A DNA stretch of 64,000 bases from Actinernus sp. WN-2022 (Eukaryota; Cnidaria; Anthozoa; Actiniaria; Actinernidae): NCBI GenBank assembly GCA_030867875.1, contig JAOWCC010000577.1, positions 81,387,740 through 81,451,739 of the forward strand, in the 5' to 3' direction. Shown piece by piece: positions 59,301 to 64,000 of the stretch; the stretch's first letter is position 1, and every line of letters begins with the position of its first letter. Under the pieces are notes generated by a model. The model saw nothing but the letters and a program-made list of their open reading frames with translations, was not told the origin of the DNA and did not search any database. The position numbers and the translations under genes were made by a program.

Positions 59301-61088
59301 CGTCCAGACAGGTAGGCAGTAAACCAGGAGAGAGCAGTACCAGAGACTCCAAGATTCAGTTGAAGTCGATTTAGTTATCTAAATGCTAAAAACCGTTGGA
59401 TTTTACCTAAATGGATGCCGCTAAAAAAGATCAGGGATTCTTAGATATTTGCTTGTATCCCCTCGGGAGTTCATATCACTTCATAGCAAACACTCGTAGC
59501 AAACACATCGCACACAGTACATGAATTCTCAGAATTCAAAAATCGAACTCAACTGGATATAGCCGAGGGATTTACCGTAACAGATAGGTAATACTATACA
59601 TTCTCATATTAACAACAATGTTCGTAAGTGCTCTATAGGCAGAAGTGGCGTTTTCCGATTTCGTAAACTTGTGAACAGGCGCTGATTGCTTAAATATAAG
59701 CGTTTGTATCGGAATGTAACGAACTCCAGCTTTCAAGGAGCTAAAATACGAGAGAATCGTAAGTAAATATGCCTTGACTTCCTTCTACCATGTATTCAGT
59801 TGCTGTTTGTGTGGTCATCTCGCTCAGGTAAGGCGATTTCAGCGAGTTTTCGATCCCCATGAATCCTCTTGTGCACTCAGGAATCTGTGATATCTGATAT
59901 CCATCGCACGATAAAGAAACACGAGCCAAATGCATGAAAATAAAGCCTTAAAATCCAACCTAAAAATGGCAGAAGATGAAAGAGACTCCCTAAGGCTTGC
60001 CCTGGCACTAGCAAGCAAAAGATCACTATCAAGATACTGGGTGAACGTCCACATCCAAACCAAAACCTAGTCCAGAGGCGCTGTGCGAGAATCTTACCCG
60101 AAGAAACGACTTCTCAGGGTGACGTAATGATAAGCATGTGCAGAGTCAACGGAAGTCCGTGATTGGCGGCCTTCCGGAATCGGATTATTCCAGAGCCCTA
60201 TTTTTTCGTCTAGCATGCGCAGTAAGCAACAAATGGGGTCTGGGTACGAGATTGTGAGTGCCGCAGATATTTTAATTTGTTACCTGTTATTGAAGGGGTT
60301 TATTGTTGCCAGAACATTGGAAACTTAAGGTATTAAGCATATTTTGGTTCAAATTAGTACAGTGAAGGAAACAGCTACACGTCGCGATCGAGTCAACCAC
60401 TTACCGACACAATTTTACCGACCACTTACCGACAATGTATTATTTTATGGTGCAACTTGTTCATTTTAGCCATTATCTACTATATACCACCAGGGTTCAA
60501 AATGGTTTTAGGAATGGCAAATAGAAAAAAATGAACTATTTTTATTGCGAGTTGACATTTTACTTCAGAGACTATGCAATACATTTTGTTGTGTATTTTG
60601 TAGGCTATGCAAAAAAAAAATTTCAGTTTGAACATTGATTTCTAAAACAAAATAATTATGTCACCAAGTTTAGCTTGTTGCTTTTTCGTTTAGCTTGTGC
60701 ATGTACATGTAGGTTCCAAAAATACAAGTACTTTTTTTTGTGGGTTTACAGTAAGGACGCCTGAACTGTGAATGGTCAATGTTTTCCCCACCTTTTTTAA
60801 GCAGCAACCAATCATAGGCGTGATACGAAACAATGGTTCAGAAATTTATTTTAAAACCTTCATAATGATTGGATGGCATCAAAGAAATGTAGATTTCACT
60901 GTTTTCAGAGACGTCGCTAATTGGACAACAGAGAAAATAAAGTTTAAAAAAGCAACTCCCATTCACGGTTGGAGTGTCCATATTGTAAAACTGAAATTCA
61001 AACCCTGACCTGGTGCAACTTACATTTCTGGGTCTGGTCCTTCCCATGCTTCTAATATTTTTTGAAGAACGTGGCAATCTTTGAACAG
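28905..61088 (-). CDS. PPP6R: Serine/threonine-protein phosphatase 6 regulatory subunit (PPP6R/SAPS family), 17 exons in window, 5' incomplete
   Basis: Seventeen minus-strand exons, all with GT/AG junctions and compatible phases, join into 1728 coding bases (575 residues plus stop). From the 5' side they begin in the SAPS domain (LFKDC...[28 protein letters not shown]) and continue into the family's conserved C-terminal region. That region includes [78 protein letters not shown] and [11 protein letters not shown], then a diverged acidic, Ser/Pro-rich tail ending TNGPG. These blocks occur in the same order in vertebrate PPP6R proteins. Family members hold the PP6 catalytic subunit through the SAPS domain and direct it to substrates with ankyrin-repeat partners. 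About 400 N-terminal residues must be encoded beyond 64 kb. Introns reach 7.4 kb and are full of transposons. Which paralogue number applies cannot be said. Confidence 0.93.
29357..30388. mobile_element. 1.03-kb element with about 29-bp inverted ends in the last intron
   Basis: Ends TTTTAGTATAATTACATCAG with TGAATAT are inverted at 30361-30388 with one mismatch. The interior has no recognisable transposase. Short frames near 29384-29699 have no features. Confidence 0.65.
30619..30782. mobile_element. 164-bp MITE with CAGGGCTCGAAATT ends and internal GGCGTAAAAT repeats
   Basis: Termini CAGGGCTCGAAATT and exact complement. Inside, the word GGCGTAAA or its complement occurs about seven times, partly as the palindrome GGCGTAAAATTACGCC. 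A partial copy lies at 52894-52971. The terminus is like that of some hAT-type elements, but no 8-bp duplication is evident. Confidence 0.85.
30792..31466. mobile_element. About 675-bp TTAA-type MITE
   Basis: TTAA at 30788-30791 precedes AGGGGCACTGTCAATCGAAA, and the right end TTGACAGTGACCCT is the degenerate complement. The right half matches the left half of 47678-48047 in inverted orientation (GAAAGACAAATA, CTCAGATTAACAGAGTA). An internal inverted pair lies at 31174-31274 (AGATGCACAGATGAC). Confidence 0.7.
31505..31683 (-). CDS. PPP6R: PPP6R exon (penultimate)
   Basis: 179 bases reading [40 protein letters not shown] and KKTKLDDS, leaving AG to join the last exon. Acceptor CTCTTGCAG, donor GTAAAG. 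Confidence 0.87.
32408..32592. mobile_element. 185-bp MITE with inverted ends
   Basis: TAGTATATACCACACCAGTG and its near complement (TGGAGTGTGGTATATACTA) bound the segment, with TA at both edges. It contains CCGAGCAAAGCAGCG between the arms. Confidence 0.7.
32594..32629. repeat. Perfect 14-bp-stem hairpin next to a MITE
   Basis: AACAATTATTCACC, loop TCCATTTC, then the exact complement. It starts at the end of the preceding MITE. The same word lies near 29310. Confidence 0.85.
32680..32960. repeat. Dispersed repeat shared with 44095-44250
   Basis: GTGTTTTATCAGATTTACAA and a later TTCATGAATTA block occur in the same order in both places. This copy also has a GATAAAACACTGCT inverted partner. 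Confidence 0.6.
34182..34272 (-). CDS. PPP6R: PPP6R exon (C-terminal tail)
   Basis: 91 bases reading [20 protein letters not shown] and [10 protein letters not shown], acceptor TTTTGTAG, donor GTGAGTA. An inverted pair of near-identical MITEs lies in the intron just upstream. Confidence 0.86.
34387..34975. mobile_element. MITE of the AGCGGTTTTCA...GAGTGT family, split by a nested relative
   Basis: The left end ATAGCGGTTTTCAGTTGAGT and right end CTCAATCGAAAACCGCTCTA belong together. The outer element resumes after the nested copy, as shown by comparison with the uninterrupted copy at 44723-44892 (GAAGTAATTCAGG...CTTGAA). Confidence 0.8.
34513..34768. mobile_element. 256-bp MITE nested in a related MITE
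   Basis: Ends TAGAGCGGTTTTCAGTTGAG and TTGAAATCCGCTCTA. It is almost the same sequence as 35063-35317 but inverted. Confidence 0.85.
35063..35317. mobile_element. 255-bp MITE, inverted partner of 34513-34768
   Basis: It starts TAGAGCGGATTTCAATTGAG and ends TGAAAACCGCTCTA, with the internal sequence reverse complementary to the 34.5-kb copy over its whole length with few mismatches. Confidence 0.87.
35345..35523. mobile_element. 179-bp MITE with about 55-bp inverted arms
   Basis: TCATTGCTACGTGATAGCGC and GCGCACTATC-type complement at the right (ATCGCGTAGCAATGA), plus ACAAAGTCGTG shared by both arms. Confidence 0.75.
36155..36590. mobile_element. About 436-bp MITE-like element with inverted ends
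   Basis: TATAAGCCCTAGCCAG near the left and CTGGCTAGGGCTTACA near the right are inverted, with ATCATTGATTTG/AAATCAAAGAT extending the similarity. Confidence 0.6.
37097..37201 (-). CDS. PPP6R: PPP6R exon (acidic tail)
   Basis: 105 bases reading [20 protein letters not shown] then [14 protein letters not shown]. Acceptor TGTTCCAG, donor GTAAGG. The acidic character resembles the SSDGEEDAES region of vertebrate members. Confidence 0.87.
37727..38010. mobile_element. Partial copy of the TTAA MITE family at 20221-20758
   Basis: It shares TTGACCTTTCCTGACCCATG, GACGTCATCTC, GCATTATTCTCCAT and GAGTTGTTAGTAAAGAAAAA with the 20-kb element. The second arm is missing. A chance frame at 37876-38112 derives from it. 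Confidence 0.75.
38011..39048. other. Intron segment with a GC-richer patch, no feature assigned
   Basis: Around 38440-38520 and 38640-38830 base composition is GC-richer with several CpG and CACGTG/CACATG words. A 69-codon plus-strand frame at 38637 has no recognisable feature. Confidence 0.35.
39049..39186 (-). CDS. PPP6R: PPP6R exon (C-terminal tail)
   Basis: 138 bases reading [40 protein letters not shown] and RAAKY. The sequence is not obviously conserved outside the group, but phase and junctions are exact. Confidence 0.85.
40363..40411 (-). CDS. PPP6R: PPP6R exon (short linker)
   Basis: 49 bases reading [17 protein letters not shown] across phases that fit both neighbours. Acceptor ATTTGCAG, donor GTATGT. 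Confidence 0.82.
40687..40990. mobile_element. 304-bp MITE with TTAA target duplications
   Basis: TTAA at 40683-40686 and 40991-40994 flanks AGGGGCTATGTCATGGTA and the near complement TACCGTGACAAAGCCCCT. Confidence 0.85.
41253..41396. mobile_element. 144-bp MITE-like inverted repeat
   Basis: GTGTCGGGAATTTTT and AAAATTCCCCGACAC are inverted ends around an AT-rich core. Confidence 0.7.
41397..42661. other. Intron segment, nothing recognised
   Basis: Chance frames only. No repeat pair found by eye. Confidence 0.35.
42662..43040. mobile_element. 379-bp pogo/Tigger-like MITE
   Basis: The left end has ATGACTCCCGCTATTACGGA and the right end GTCCGCAATAACGAGAGTTG then ACTGTA. Phrases such as CGCTATTACGGACAC are characteristic of Tigger-type inverted repeats. 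No transposase. Confidence 0.75.
43430..43524 (-). CDS. PPP6R: PPP6R exon (SPVAMETE block)
   Basis: 95 bases reading [20 protein letters not shown] and [11 protein letters not shown]. The frame requires the acceptor ATAAAG; the nearby ATCAG would shift the frame. SPVxMET is conserved in vertebrate members. Confidence 0.88.
44068..44480. mobile_element. Copy of the 28281-28729 MITE family, interrupted by another repeat
   Basis: It shares ATTCTACATCAAGTGAAT, GAGGTTTA and AATTTAC...GTTATGT blocks with the 28-kb element. The segment 44095-44250 inside it is the repeat shared with 32680-32960. Its right end reaches within 40 bases of the next exon. Confidence 0.65.
44518..44680 (-). CDS. PPP6R: PPP6R exon (GWADFDSF block)
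   Basis: 163 bases reading [20 protein letters not shown], then [20 protein letters not shown] and DFDSFTD. The ETGWAxF block is shared with vertebrate PPP6R proteins. Confidence 0.93.
44723..44892. mobile_element. 170-bp MITE of the AGCGGTTTTC family, uninterrupted copy
   Basis: TAGAGCGGTTTTCGAGTGTT to AACACTATCGAAAACCACTC and TA. It provides the intact form for reading the nested copy at 34.4-35.0 kb. Confidence 0.85.
45783..45988 (-). CDS. PPP6R: PPP6R exon (Ser/Asp-rich, MEVD motif)
   Basis: 206 bases with Ser/Asp/Glu runs ([23 protein letters not shown]) and the conserved [10 protein letters not shown] near its end. Many sites fit casein-kinase-type phosphorylation (inference). A G-rich tract lies 65-150 bases upstream of its acceptor on the coding strand. 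Confidence 0.93.
46053..46140 (-). repeat. Polypyrimidine minisatellite (G-rich on the gene's coding strand)
   Basis: A run of 14 C is followed by four or five copies of a CCCTCCCTGTCCC-type unit of 13 bases. On the coding strand this is GGGGGACAGGGAGG repeated, with many GGG runs able to form G-quadruplexes in the pre-mRNA. It lies upstream of the 45783-45988 exon. Confidence 0.9.
46230..46556. mobile_element. 327-bp MITE with 24-bp inverted ends
   Basis: AGGGAGCAGGTCAAAACATA and GTGTTTTGACCTGCTCCCT. Confidence 0.75.
46575..46686. mobile_element. 112-bp hairpin element with 27-bp arms
   Basis: GGTTTCAATATGAGGCTCTG with GGGCAAA at the left is complemented at the right with one mismatch. Confidence 0.8.
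47583..47638 (-). CDS. PPP6R: PPP6R exon (DxWEEKE block)
   Basis: 56 bases reading [18 protein letters not shown], acceptor TTTTTAG, donor GTGAGAC. DIWEEKx is the vertebrate counterpart. Confidence 0.93.
47678..48047. mobile_element. 370-bp TTAA-flanked MITE, relative of 30792-31466
   Basis: TTAA at 47674-47677 and 48048-48051. Ends GGGGTGCTGTGAACC and GACTGACAGTGCCAT are degenerate inverted repeats. It begins 36 bases upstream of the 47583-47638 exon on the coding strand, so it sits against the splice acceptor region. Confidence 0.75.
48317..48391 (-). CDS. PPP6R: PPP6R exon ([10 protein letters not shown] block)
   Basis: 75 bases, phase 0, reading [20 protein letters not shown] then GSDEE. 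The LFEACCxERIxxFDD motif is diagnostic for the family. The donor GTTGGT is weaker than average. Confidence 0.95.
49019..49076 (-). CDS. PPP6R: PPP6R exon (APFDKI block)
   Basis: 58 bases reading [19 protein letters not shown] after completing a Ser codon. Acceptor TTTCCTAG, donor GTAAGTG. Confidence 0.92.
49152..49329. mobile_element. 178-bp MITE with about 63-bp inverted arms
   Basis: AATAGACAATATTCGTATTC and CGCAGACAAGCTGGAGCGAG on the left are mirrored on the right (CTCGCTCCAGCTTGTCTGCG, GAATATTGCCTATT) with few mismatches. Confidence 0.85.
50628..50725 (-). CDS. PPP6R: PPP6R exon (YQMQQMT block)
   Basis: 98 bases reading [20 protein letters not shown] then [12 protein letters not shown], closely matching the conserved YQMQQMTxxFxDxFG block. 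The donor is GTAAGTA. Confidence 0.95.
51413..51622. mobile_element. 210-bp MITE with TA target duplication
   Basis: TA flanks GAGGTAATCAGCTAATGGTG and its complement. Arms of about 70 bases share TTGCCACCCAATTCA. Confidence 0.85.
51990..52079 (-). CDS. PPP6R: PPP6R exon (acidic segment)
   Basis: 90 bases, phase 0 at both ends, reading [20 protein letters not shown] and [10 protein letters not shown]. It corresponds to the SSSDDE...SSLQQ segment of vertebrate members. Confidence 0.93.
52668..52753 (-). CDS. PPP6R: PPP6R exon (end of SAPS domain)
   Basis: 86 bases reading [20 protein letters not shown] and INKTNTTEL, with acceptor CTTCTTAG and donor GTAAGA. The phase agrees with both neighbours. 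A copy of the CAGGGCTCGAAATT repeat lies 140 bases upstream in the intron. Confidence 0.92.
52894..52971 (+). repeat. Partial copy of the CAGGGCTCGAAATT MITE
   Basis: It matches the right half of 30619-30782 (GGAGAATTACG, TTAAGCTGGGCGTAAAATTA, AATTTCGAGCCCTG), with the left end missing. Confidence 0.85.
53196..53452 (+). mobile_element. tRNA-derived SINE
   Basis: The head resembles a tRNA gene: GGTTAGCTCAGTGGTTAAG contains an A-box and ACAGGTTCAAACCCC a B-box at the expected spacing. A tRNA-unrelated body (GGTCTTAAAATAACTGAGTA and onward) follows, and the tail is TTTACTTTACTTTA. It is inserted in the intron 16 bases upstream of the donor-side end of the 53468-53586 exon region. Any promoter would be internal Pol III. 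Confidence 0.75.
53468..53586 (-). CDS. PPP6R: PPP6R exon (SAPS domain, YMGHLT block)
   Basis: 119 bases. One base completes ATT from the previous exon, then [20 protein letters not shown] and [19 protein letters not shown] follow, with one base left. GYMGHLTxIAN is the best conserved motif of the family. The acceptor is GTTTTAG and the donor is GTAGGT. Confidence 0.93.
54252..54275. repeat. Perfect 24-bp palindrome followed by three related half-sites
   Basis: GTAAGTGGTCGG and its exact complement meet at CGGCCG. AGCTTACCAAC, AGCTTACCAACC and CACTTACCGACAG follow to 54320. The same words recur at 60398-60435. Confidence 0.85.
55084..56714. mobile_element. 1.63-kb element with inverted ends and subterminal 21-bp repeats
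   Basis: Ends CATAATTGTGACCTTA and complement extend inward (CCAGAAAACGTACAATAACG, ACTTTCCGTTTA) for about 55 bases with few mismatches. Each end then carries an array of about 21-base units of the type CCGTGTAAACGACTTTCGAA, in opposite orientations (55150-55275 and 56505-56650). The interior includes a small hairpin (56254-56327) and a 74-codon frame with no known features. No transposase seen. Confidence 0.85.
56830..56991. repeat. 162-bp near-perfect foldback hairpin
   Basis: TTATACCATGGCAT, GGGTATTAGTGATTTAAATT, GCCCCGAGAGCCG and GAAGATTTGTAAAAGTCCC are all mirrored, with a short loop containing CCGCTTCGG. Only a few mismatches occur near GA/GAA. Confidence 0.9.
56996..57623. mobile_element. 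628-bp element with GTTATACCATG...CCGAGG inverted ends
   Basis: TTATACCATGATCGCCGAGG at the left and CCGAGGCTACCATGGTATAA at the right. The end resembles the outer stem of the neighbouring hairpin. A 29-bp-arm hairpin (57496-57554) lies inside. The minus-strand frame 56997-57227 has no recognised domain. Confidence 0.7.
57496..57554. repeat. Hairpin with about 27-bp arms
   Basis: TTTAGAAATATGCATTGT and ACAATGCATATTTCTAAA are exact complements, extended by CAGGG and CCCTG with mismatches. Confidence 0.85.
58068..59374 (-). mobile_element. 5'-truncated CR1/L2-like LINE, largely uninterrupted reverse transcriptase frame
   Basis: On the minus strand one frame runs without a stop from the truncation point near 59371 to the stop at 58283. 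It contains [15 protein letters not shown], the catalytic [11 protein letters not shown], then [59 protein letters not shown] and the C-terminal [20 protein letters not shown]. The 3' part ends with TATATAAGTGC and a (TTATTA)n-type tail near 58068-58085. About 360 codons of reverse transcriptase and C-terminal region are intact, so this is the youngest LINE in the window. The endonuclease and N-terminal half are missing. Confidence 0.9.
59741..59935 (-). other. Coding-like stretch inside the 57.9-60.3 kb element, related to the 12.6-13.0 kb palindrome
   Basis: The frame includes [20 protein letters not shown]. The palindrome at 12833-12913 reads ENSLKSLHITPVTTQTASNT at the matching place, and DNA similarity continues into the flanking CGTATTT-TAGCTC. 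Function unknown. Confidence 0.5.
61024..61088 (-). CDS. PPP6R: PPP6R exon, first in window (SAPS domain)
   Basis: 65 bases, acceptor TTGTTAG, donor GTAAGT after GAAAT. It reads [20 protein letters not shown] in phase 0 and leaves two bases. It matches the SAPS-domain helix that precedes the YMGHLT block in this family. Confidence 0.88.
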
Positions 61089-61699
61089 CTAACAACAGAA
61101 ACAAACTTTCATTAAGACTTTCATGTGGCTGTATACACATACATGTACACATCTTTCAAGATGGATCCTTTCATTAAAATTAATGAGCATACATTCTTTA
61201 CAATGTATTGGATGACCAAATAATTTTATGGTATTACGGAATTTACAGTGGATGTGTTTGCTGCTAATGCTGTCCGATGACGTCATGCACTACCGTAAAT
61301 CACAGTACTTAGTGATTTTGATTGGTCAATTCTACAATTATGTACATCATTTCACACTAAATATTTTGTATTAAAGATTTGCAAAAATAATGCTCTCTGA
61401 AATTGTTGTACATTGTTTCGTGTGGGAAAGCTGTATCCACAACAAGAGGAATCACTTCTAGAGTTTTATCAAGGAGAAATGTTTTGTGAACTTGCCTTCG
61501 GGTTATGGAAAGTCCTTGATTTTTCAAATGGCTCAACTCGTTGAGACCGCGAGTAAACTTGTGAACATATCGCCATCACACCACGTGTATAGTCTCTTTG
61601 TCCCGGAGAGCATTTATTGTAGTTTATATCTCTTCCCTAATTGCATTGATGGGTCAAGAGTCAAGTGGCCTTACTCGAAACCCTAAACATCCCAGCAGC

Positions 61700-62300
61700 A
61701 TGTGCTACAGGACAATTCCACGTTGCAGACATTACATTCAGAGACCAAAAATCAGATTACAAATGCTTCCCAAACTTAATTTAGAATAGCTGTGCTGCTT
61801 AAATTTAAACATAGCACACCTTAGATGGGCCTCTATTTTCAATTAAAAAATATATAATTTCCTATCATTACTCTTTTTTTATTAAATATGCATTGCGGAC
61901 ATTACACAAAAATCGTTGCGGACATTACATTTTGGGAATGTGCTCAGAATCAGATTGTTTTGTAGTCTGGAGTTAAGGGTAAACATTTATACATAGCACA
62001 CCTTGGGTGGGGCCTCTATTTTCAATAAAAAATAATAATTTCCTCTCATTACCCTTTTTAAATTAATATCTAAATGTCTGTTGCAGACATTACAGCAAAA
62101 AAAAAAAAAAATTAAATTCTTAATTCCTGTGAGTTGTGAGGAGTTCCAAGAACGCAAATGGACTTTCTGAACTTGCTAATAACCAGAGTTCCCAACTATA
62201 ATGATAAAGTTCAACAAAGCTCACTGTAATAGTTTTTATTTGCTTTAAATATGCATTGCGGCCATTACATTTTGGGAATGTGCTCAAACAAGGCCCTCAC
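61700..62300. repeat. Irregular array of TTGCGGACATTACA-type units
   Basis: A block running from TAGCACACCTTAGATGGGCC through CATTACTC to TGCATTGCGGACATTACA occurs at about 61812-61930 and again at about 61996-62092. Partial copies lie at 61720-61740 and 62248-62290 (GCATTGCGGCCATTACATTT, TGGGAATGTGCTCA). Confidence 0.7.
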
Positions 62301-62894
62301 GGAGCAGGTGTGGCCAACATTCACACTATCTCACTTGTATCTGATAGACCAAGATCTCTGCACTTAACTAAAATAAAGTTTGCTAAAAAATAAGATTTGA
62401 AAATTTTCATTTTCATCATGTCTCGTGTGGAATTGCCCTACAGCTGATAAATGGAGAAAATGGTTATATTATATTAAACGAAATCAAAGCGGGCGAGTTT
62501 CATGTTGTTTAGCTTTGCAGCCAAAGTCCATGTCAGTGGTTCAGGTCGACAAAGTACATTTCAAGTCTGGTAAGTTAGGAGCAATTGAAAAATAAGGATG
62601 ATTTTCAAAACCGGTGACATAAATTCAACTGCAAATGACATAAATAGACATGGTATACAAATCTAGTACTTCAGGCAAAGGGGAGGCAAAGGGTATTTAA
62701 TAAAACAACACAAAACTGCAACTGCAAAATGCACCCGCTATGATTTTGTTTATAGAACCAGTCCCTCTTGATTGGCTGTAATATTATGATGCTGGGATGT
62801 TTTCAGGTTTCAAGGAAGGTCACTTGATCCTTCATCAGCACAATATTATTAGTGAAGAGATTATATTAAAACTACAGTACAGCCGTAAAATAAT

Positions 62895-63105
62895 GCACGC
62901 GCAAGAACTTCTTTTTGCGTCCGCAAGCCAACAGGTTCTTGCGTGCAGTTTGCGCTTGAAATTACTGAACTAACGCAAGAACTTAAGCCCCGCAAGAAGT
63001 TCTTTCCGCAAGAAGATCAACCCGCAAGAAGATCAACCCGCAAGAAGACGCAAGGTAAACTTTAAGAAGACCGGCAAGAATGCTAAAGAACACGCAAGAC
63101 GTGGA
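62895..63105 (+). repeat. Cluster of CGCAAGAA words
   Basis: CGCAAGAA or close variants occur about a dozen times, including a perfect pair of CGCAAGAAGATCAACC units at 63007-63041. The words lie at irregular spacing and on both strands (TTCTTGCG at 62937). Confidence 0.8.
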
Positions 63106-63354
63106 ATATGAGAACAGTCATGTTTGTGTTTTATGTGAGATCGCTAATAAGAAACAGAACCTTTGAAAGCCATGAAAGTTTACTTTAATATCTTAAACTG
63201 AAGTATACTTGAATATTTTATAAACTCATCACAAAGAAGCTGAAATCAAAACTCCAGAAGATTCGGTACGATCTCATGCAAACTATTAATCAGACAACAA
63301 ATTAAAATATCCAAAAAACTTATTCACCAGTGTATCGATTTGACAGAATCCCCG

Positions 63355-63740
63355 GCGAAAATATGTTCATGAACAGTTCTTGATATGTTCTTGACTGGCA
63401 ATTGTCTCAGTTCATGAACTAAAATTCATGAAATGTTCATTGAACTGTTCATGAATATTTCATGGTCACTGATAAATACCAAATATGTTCATGAATTTAT
63501 GATGAATTGTTCATGAATGGAACAAAATACAATTTTTCTTGAAAGGTTCACTGAATTAATTAAAGAACATTTCATGAACATTTCAAGAACCTAAGATGGT
63601 TCAGGAGAGTTCATGATTAATTCATGAAATACAATAATGAATCTCTAATGAACTTTCATGAACTCATGAACTGTTATAATTTCACAAAATAATAAGTTGA
63701 AGAACCTTTCATGAACATTTTAAAAATGCTAGAAAGTTCA
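63355..63740. repeat. Cluster of TTCATGAA palindromes
   Basis: The 8-base palindrome TTCATGAA, often extended to GTTCATGAAC, occurs about fifteen times within 385 bases with irregular spacing of roughly 10-50 bases, together with many one-base variants. No simple period is visible. Confidence 0.85.
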
Positions 63741-63792
63741 TGAGTTCACAAGAAATTCATCAACTGCAACATTAATAACCTCTGATGAACTT

Positions 63793-63860
63793 TTACCAAC
63801 TCTAATTATTCTTGAGACCACATTCAAACTGTAATCAACATAGCAATAGCTTTTTTTCCA
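63793..63860 (+). repeat. Repeat fragment, inverted copy of the first 70 bases of the window
   Basis: Its reverse complement matches the left edge closely. It is followed by (TAA)n-like sequence at 63885-63898. Confidence 0.7.
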
Positions 63861-64000
63861 TGGTCTATTGGCTCCCCGAGCGTAGTTAATAATAATAATG
63901 ACACTAACAAATTTATGACCGCTGTATGCCAACATTTTATTGAATCAGGAGAATGGTTTAATTTTTTTAATGTTGTTATCATGGCATTATTATTAACCTA

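Larger units (their letters stand above)
57866..60253. mobile_element. 2.39-kb element with 76-bp inverted ends and 11-bp target duplication, carrying a LINE
   Basis: GTGAGTGCCGC at 57855-57865 and 60254-60264 is a perfect direct duplication. Ends AATCTCGTACCCAGATCCCA and complement continue for about 76 bases with few mismatches. The 9-11 bp duplication and long inverted ends suggest a Mutator-like element. A 1.3-kb LINE (58068-59374) is inserted inside. The remaining interior has coding-like stretches (59741-59935 minus, 59930-60070 plus) but no recognisable transposase. Confidence 0.88.

Noticed and set aside
62519..62567. Plus-strand 49-base block framed by TTTGCAG and GTAAGT, resembling an internal exon
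   Set aside because: No neighbouring exons with fitting phase were found, and it lies antisense in a repeat-rich region. Consensus splice words of this length occur by chance.

Overview
The window looks like animal nuclear DNA, most likely a cnidarian (stony coral or sea anemone). I infer this from intron-split coding sequence with consensus GT/AG junctions, AT-rich spacers, a tyrosine-recombinase (DIRS/Ngaro-type) retrotransposon, CR1/L2-like LINE fragments and a very dense load of short inverted-repeat DNA transposons. The species is not shown by the sequence. There is no operon, CRISPR array, rRNA or convincing functional tRNA.

Left part (1-28.3 kb): intergenic sequence built almost entirely of nested transposons. 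Decayed LINE reverse transcriptase and endonuclease pieces (0.15-2.3 kb) are followed by a 9.9-kb Ngaro-like element (3554-13410) whose split direct repeats (A1...B1-A2-B2) can still be read. It holds remnants of gag, reverse transcriptase, RNase H and tyrosine recombinase. It was then hit by a 345-bp TTAA-flanked element, a 634-bp element with 9-bp target duplications and a 2952-bp element with 936-bp inverted arms. That last element was itself hit by a 388-bp perfect palindrome. More LINE pieces follow (14.3-15.2 kb), then a 1.75-kb inverted-repeat element carrying two opposed, unfamiliar reading frames (15.5-17.25 kb). From 17 to 28 kb there are scattered MITEs, hairpins and SINE-like pieces in otherwise featureless sequence.

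Right part (28.9-64 kb): the 3' two thirds of one large host gene on the minus strand. Seventeen exons (61088 down to the stop at 28905) join into one open frame of 575 codons plus stop. The conceptual protein matches the end of the SAPS domain and the whole C-terminal region of a serine/threonine-protein phosphatase 6 regulatory subunit (PPP6R family). The N-terminal exons must lie beyond 64 kb. The introns hold more than twenty identifiable insertions, including nested and inverted copies of one MITE family, an 11-bp-TSD element with a LINE inside it, a 1.6-kb element with 21-bp subterminal repeats, a tRNA-derived SINE, and unusual word-repeat arrays near the right edge (TTCATGAA and CGCAAGAA clusters).

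The host gene is the only functional coding unit I can defend. The rest is a stratified transposon record. The least explained items are the long-arm and perfect-palindrome elements sharing CACAGGC ends, a coding-like module shared by two unrelated elements, and the 55-57 kb element with heptad-coding subterminal repeats.
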